Source: Desulfobacca acetoxidans (lineage in GTDB: Bacteria; Desulfobacterota; Desulfobaccia; Desulfobaccales; 0-14-0-80-60-11). Taken from it: a stretch of 6,535 bases of DNA. The stretch lies in NCBI GenBank assembly GCA_020723225.1, contig DYJG01000101.1, positions 1,494 through 8,028 on the forward strand. Direction: 5' to 3'. The notes under the pieces were generated by a model that worked only from the letters and a program-made list of their open reading frames with translations, was not told where the DNA came from and made no database searches. Made by a program: the position numbers and the translations under genes. Positions 5,066-6,535 of the stretch are shown in pieces (the first letter of the stretch is position 1; each line of letters opens with the position of its first letter).

Positions 5066-5968
5066 ATGGCCGACCCTTCCCCAGACACCTGGACCATTAT
5101 GGCGGTCTTGCAGTGGACCACCGATTATTTCCAGGACAAGGGGGTGTCCGAACCCCGGGCCTCCGCGGAAGTGCTCCTGGCCCATGTCCTCAATCTCAGC
5201 CGCCTGGACCTGTACCTGCGCTATGACCAGCCCCTCACCCCGGATGAGTTGGCCCGGTTCAAGGCCCTGGTACTGCGCCGCCGGGCCGGGGAGCCCACGG
5301 CCTACCTCACCGGCCGCAAGGAATTCTGGTCTCTGGATTTCCTGGTTTCGCCAGCGGTCCTCATCCCCCGCCCGGAAACGGAAACGCTCATAGCCTCAGT
5401 TCTTGAAGTATTCTCACTGAAGACCGAAGATTCAAGACCGAGGACCGGCATGCCTTGGGGTCTGGAAATAGGAGTAGGGTCCGGGGCCATCGTCATCACC
5501 CTGGCACGGGAACTCCCCCAAACCCGGTGGGTGGGCGTGGACATTTCCGGGCCGGCCCTGGCGGTGGCCCGGGAAAATGCCCGGCGGCACGGAGTGGAGG
5601 CGCGAATCAATTTCCTCCGGGCCGACCTGCTGGCCGCGCTCAAACCGGAGCCCCGGTTTGCTCTGCTGGTGGCCAACCTTCCCTATGTGCCCAGACCGGT
5701 TTTTGAGGAACTGCATAAAGACATTAAGGAATACGAACCCCGGGAAGCCCTATTGGGCGGGGAGGACGGCTTGGACCTGATCCGGCCCCTGATACGGGCC
5801 GCGTCCGGTATTTTACACCCAGGCGGCTGGCTGGCCCTGGAGGTGGCCGACGGGCAGGCAGCCAAGGTCGCGGCCTTGTTGAAGGAAACCGGGGAGTACG
5901 AGGAAATCGAAAAAATCAGGGACTACCTGGGGATTGAGCGGGTCATCCGGGCCAGGAAGCGGGATTAA
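5066..5968 (+). CDS. prmC: Release factor glutamine N5-methyltransferase (PrmC/HemK)
   Basis: PrmC transfers a methyl group from SAM to the side-chain amide of the GGQ glutamine of RF1 and RF2, which raises termination efficiency. In the 300-residue protein the N-terminal helical domain (about 10-85) binds the release factor. IPRPETETL (100-108) and the SAM loop LEIGVGSGAIVITLA (133-147) follow, then the catalytic motif, here NLPYVP (204-209) instead of the usual NPPY. The C-terminal strand region ends GIERVIRAR (289-297). Residues 119-128 (KTEDSRPRTG), between these two domains, are encoded by a heptamer array. The ATG at 5066 gives a normal N-terminus with a GGGA three bases before it; an internal ATG at 5099 is possible but would trim the first helix. 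Position directly after prfA, its substrate gene, supports the call. Confidence 0.95.
   Translation: MADPSPDTWTIMAVLQWTTDYFQDKGVSEPRASAEVLLAHVLNLSRLDLYLRYDQPLTPDELARFKALVLRRRAGEPTAYLTGRKEFWSLDFLVSPAVLIPRPETETLIASVLEVFSLKTEDSRPRTGMPWGLEIGVGSGAIVITLARELPQTRWVGVDISGPALAVARENARRHGVEARINFLRADLLAALKPEPRFALLVANLPYVPRPVFEELHKDIKEYEPREALLGGEDGLDLIRPLIRAASGILHPGGWLALEVADGQAAKVAALLKETGEYEEIEKIRDYLGIERVIRARKRD
5420..5447. repeat. Heptamer array (AAGACCG) inside prmC
   Basis: Four 7-bp units lie head to tail: AAGACCG 5420-5426, AAGATTC 5427-5433, AAGACCG 5434-5440, AGGACCG 5441-5447. The first base coincides with a codon start, and the 28 bp encode K-T-E-D-S-R-P-R-T plus the first base of the Gly codon. 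The array falls in the linker between the PrmC N-terminal domain and the SAM-binding domain, where length is known to vary. Gain or loss of one unit would shift the frame. Confidence 0.75.
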
Positions 5969-6104
5969 AAGATTCACCACAGAGACACAGAGAGCACAGA
6001 GTTTCACAGAGGAAAAATTTAGCCCTGGCTTAAAAAGCCAGGGCTAATTTATTTATTCTCTGTGAATCTCTGTGTCCTTTGTGCCTCTGTGGTGAGTCTT
6101 TTAA
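5965..6104. repeat. Long composite inverted repeat with CACAGAG motifs
   Basis: An imperfect stem runs from TTAAAAGA (5965-5972) and the CACAGAG-rich left arm (to about 6012) to a matching right arm (about 6057-6096) and TCTTTTAA (6097-6104). CACAGAG occurs on the left at 5978, 5986, 5995 and 6005, with spacings of 8, 9 and 10 bp. The arms match with a few mismatches, and a perfect 10-bp stem sits at the centre. The outer bases include the stop codons of both flanking convergent genes: TAA of prmC at 5966-5968 and TTA (minus-strand TAA) at 6101-6103. Repeats rich in CACAGAGACACAGAG are familiar from many unrelated bacterial genomes and often give spurious peptides of the LCALCVSVV type. Confidence 0.9.
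6021..6056. terminator. Bidirectional terminator-like hairpin at the repeat centre
   Basis: AGCCCTGGCT (6021-6030) pairs perfectly with AGCCAGGGCT (6036-6045) around the loop TAAAA. On the + strand AATTTATTTATT follows; on the minus strand the stem is followed by AAATTTTTCC. Both orientations therefore look like rho-independent terminators, which fits the convergent ends of prmC and the lipoprotein gene. The longer outer stem of the repeat would stabilise it. Confidence 0.65.
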
Positions 6105-6316
6105 AAAGTCGCTTCTTTTTTCAGGAAGACCGCGCTGTCGTCCTGCTTGTAAGGATTGCGGTCATAATTCTTCCAGCTTACGCCGCCATGGAACCGGAGG
6201 CGTTCCACCTGTCCGTCTTCGTGCCGCAGCTCGTGGAAAATTCCGGAGCAGCCGGAAGCACCAAGTAAAACCAACAGCGCCATTACCGGCGCCCATCGCT
6301 TCTTCCGGCTCTCCAT
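6101..6316 (-). CDS. Small predicted lipoprotein, function unknown
   Basis: The 71-residue product starts with a charged n-region (MESRKKRW), a hydrophobic stretch (about 10-19: PVMALLVLLG) and a lipobox-like A-S-G-C with Cys23 as the likely lipidated residue. Mature length would be only 49 residues, hydrophilic, with the distinctive run SWKNYDRNPYKQDD (47-60). I do not recognise the family. The start is well supported: GGAGGA (complement of 6321-6326) lies four bases before the ATG, the clearest ribosome site in the window. The stop codon is contributed by the right end of the inverted repeat 5965-6104, so the last residues may be affected by it. It would be anchored in the inner or outer membrane. 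Being so short, it could still be a chance frame, but the signal peptide plus ribosome site argue against that. Confidence 0.72.
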   Translation of the reverse strand: MESRKKRWAPVMALLVLLGASGCSGIFHELRHEDGQVERLRFHGGVSWKNYDRNPYKQDDSAVFLKKEATF

Positions 6317-6535
6317 GTCTTCCTCCCCCGCCCCTTTAATTATTGGACGTTTGCTGGAGGTTATTTGTTAAAGCCGGTCCGTGGCGCATTTCCCCCCATA
6401 GTGCTACGGGGTTATTTTTTCGCCAGTCCCTGCCGGAAGAAGAGGTTGTAAACGAAAAATTATCCGCTATTTTAGCAAAAATCTAGGGTTGAGGATGTTA
6501 CCAGACTTTTTCTTTAAAAAGCAACTATTTTTAAG
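6317..6535. other. Spacer upstream of the lipoprotein gene, no supported gene
   Basis: Apart from the ribosome site of the lipoprotein gene (6321-6326) and the hairpin at 6394-6420, these 219 bp hold nothing I can name. The last 90 bp are AT-rich with stop codons in most frames. No convincing promoter pair facing the lipoprotein gene was found. Confidence 0.6.
6394..6420 (+). terminator. Orphan terminator-like hairpin
   Basis: CCCCATA (6394-6400) pairs with TACGGGG (6405-6411) with one A-C mismatch around the loop GTGC, followed by TTATTTTTT (6412-6420). It has the shape of a + strand rho-independent terminator, yet no + strand gene lies before it within several hundred bases. It could end a small RNA or read-through from prmC, or be a leader structure of the minus-strand lipoprotein mRNA. 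Confidence 0.4.

Noticed and set aside
5813..6007. Minus-strand peptide beginning MKLCALCVSVVNLL
   Set aside because: This is the translated arm of the CACAGAG repeat plus antisense prmC, a well-known spurious product of such repeats.
6062..6268. Plus-strand peptide beginning MNLCVLCASVVSLLK
   Set aside because: It is the other arm of the same repeat continued antisense through the lipoprotein gene, which has the better ribosome site and a signal peptide.
6495..6535. Possible + strand gene start (ATG after GAGG) running off the window end
   Set aside because: Only 13 codons are visible, they are AT-rich and unlike the coding style of the neighbours, and the GAGG is directly adjacent to the ATG.

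Overview
The window reads as a GC-rich Gram-negative chromosome with AT-rich spacers. Mpl, a muropeptide-recycling ligase tied to meso-diaminopimelate peptidoglycan and UDP-MurNAc, and a small lipoprotein both point to a diderm. Gene style and the kind of intergenic repeats suggest Desulfobacterota (former Deltaproteobacteria, Syntrophobacterales-like). That placement is an inference from memory of similar genomes and is only moderately secure.

Layout from left to right: (1) the 3' tail of an unidentified + strand gene (ends 103), running straight into a heptanucleotide repeat array (92-174). (2) mpl (279-1682, +). (3) A convergent 80-bp spacer filled by a 28-bp perfect inverted repeat built of another heptamer. 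(4) A minus-strand PP-loop tRNA-thiolation-type ATPase (1763-2746) with exactly three cysteines and a C-terminal part resembling the NFACT-R/DUF814 RNA-binding domain. (5) An AT-rich divergent promoter spacer. (6) A patatin-like phospholipase (2909-3694, +). (7) A spacer with a good sigma70-type promoter. (8) prfA (3903-4976, +) followed by prmC (5066-5968, +). (9) A long composite hairpin that carries the stop codons of both prmC and the next, convergent gene. (10) A small minus-strand lipoprotein gene (6101-6316). (11) 219 bp with no supported gene but one hairpin followed by a T run.

Functionally, prfA and prmC form the classic pair: PrfA (RF1) terminates translation at UAA/UAG and PrmC methylates the glutamine of its GGQ motif. 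Mpl recycles cell-wall tripeptide. The PP-loop protein probably acts on tRNA. The patatin-like hydrolase and the lipoprotein have no evident link to their neighbours.

I see no defence island, CRISPR array, transposase or new multi-gene system. The most unusual feature is the recurrence of unrelated 7-bp tandem repeat arrays: AGTRATA, AAGTTCA, CGTTTTT and AAGACCG, plus the related CACAGAG hairpin. Most sit at or within a few bases of a stop codon, and one lies inside the prmC reading frame.
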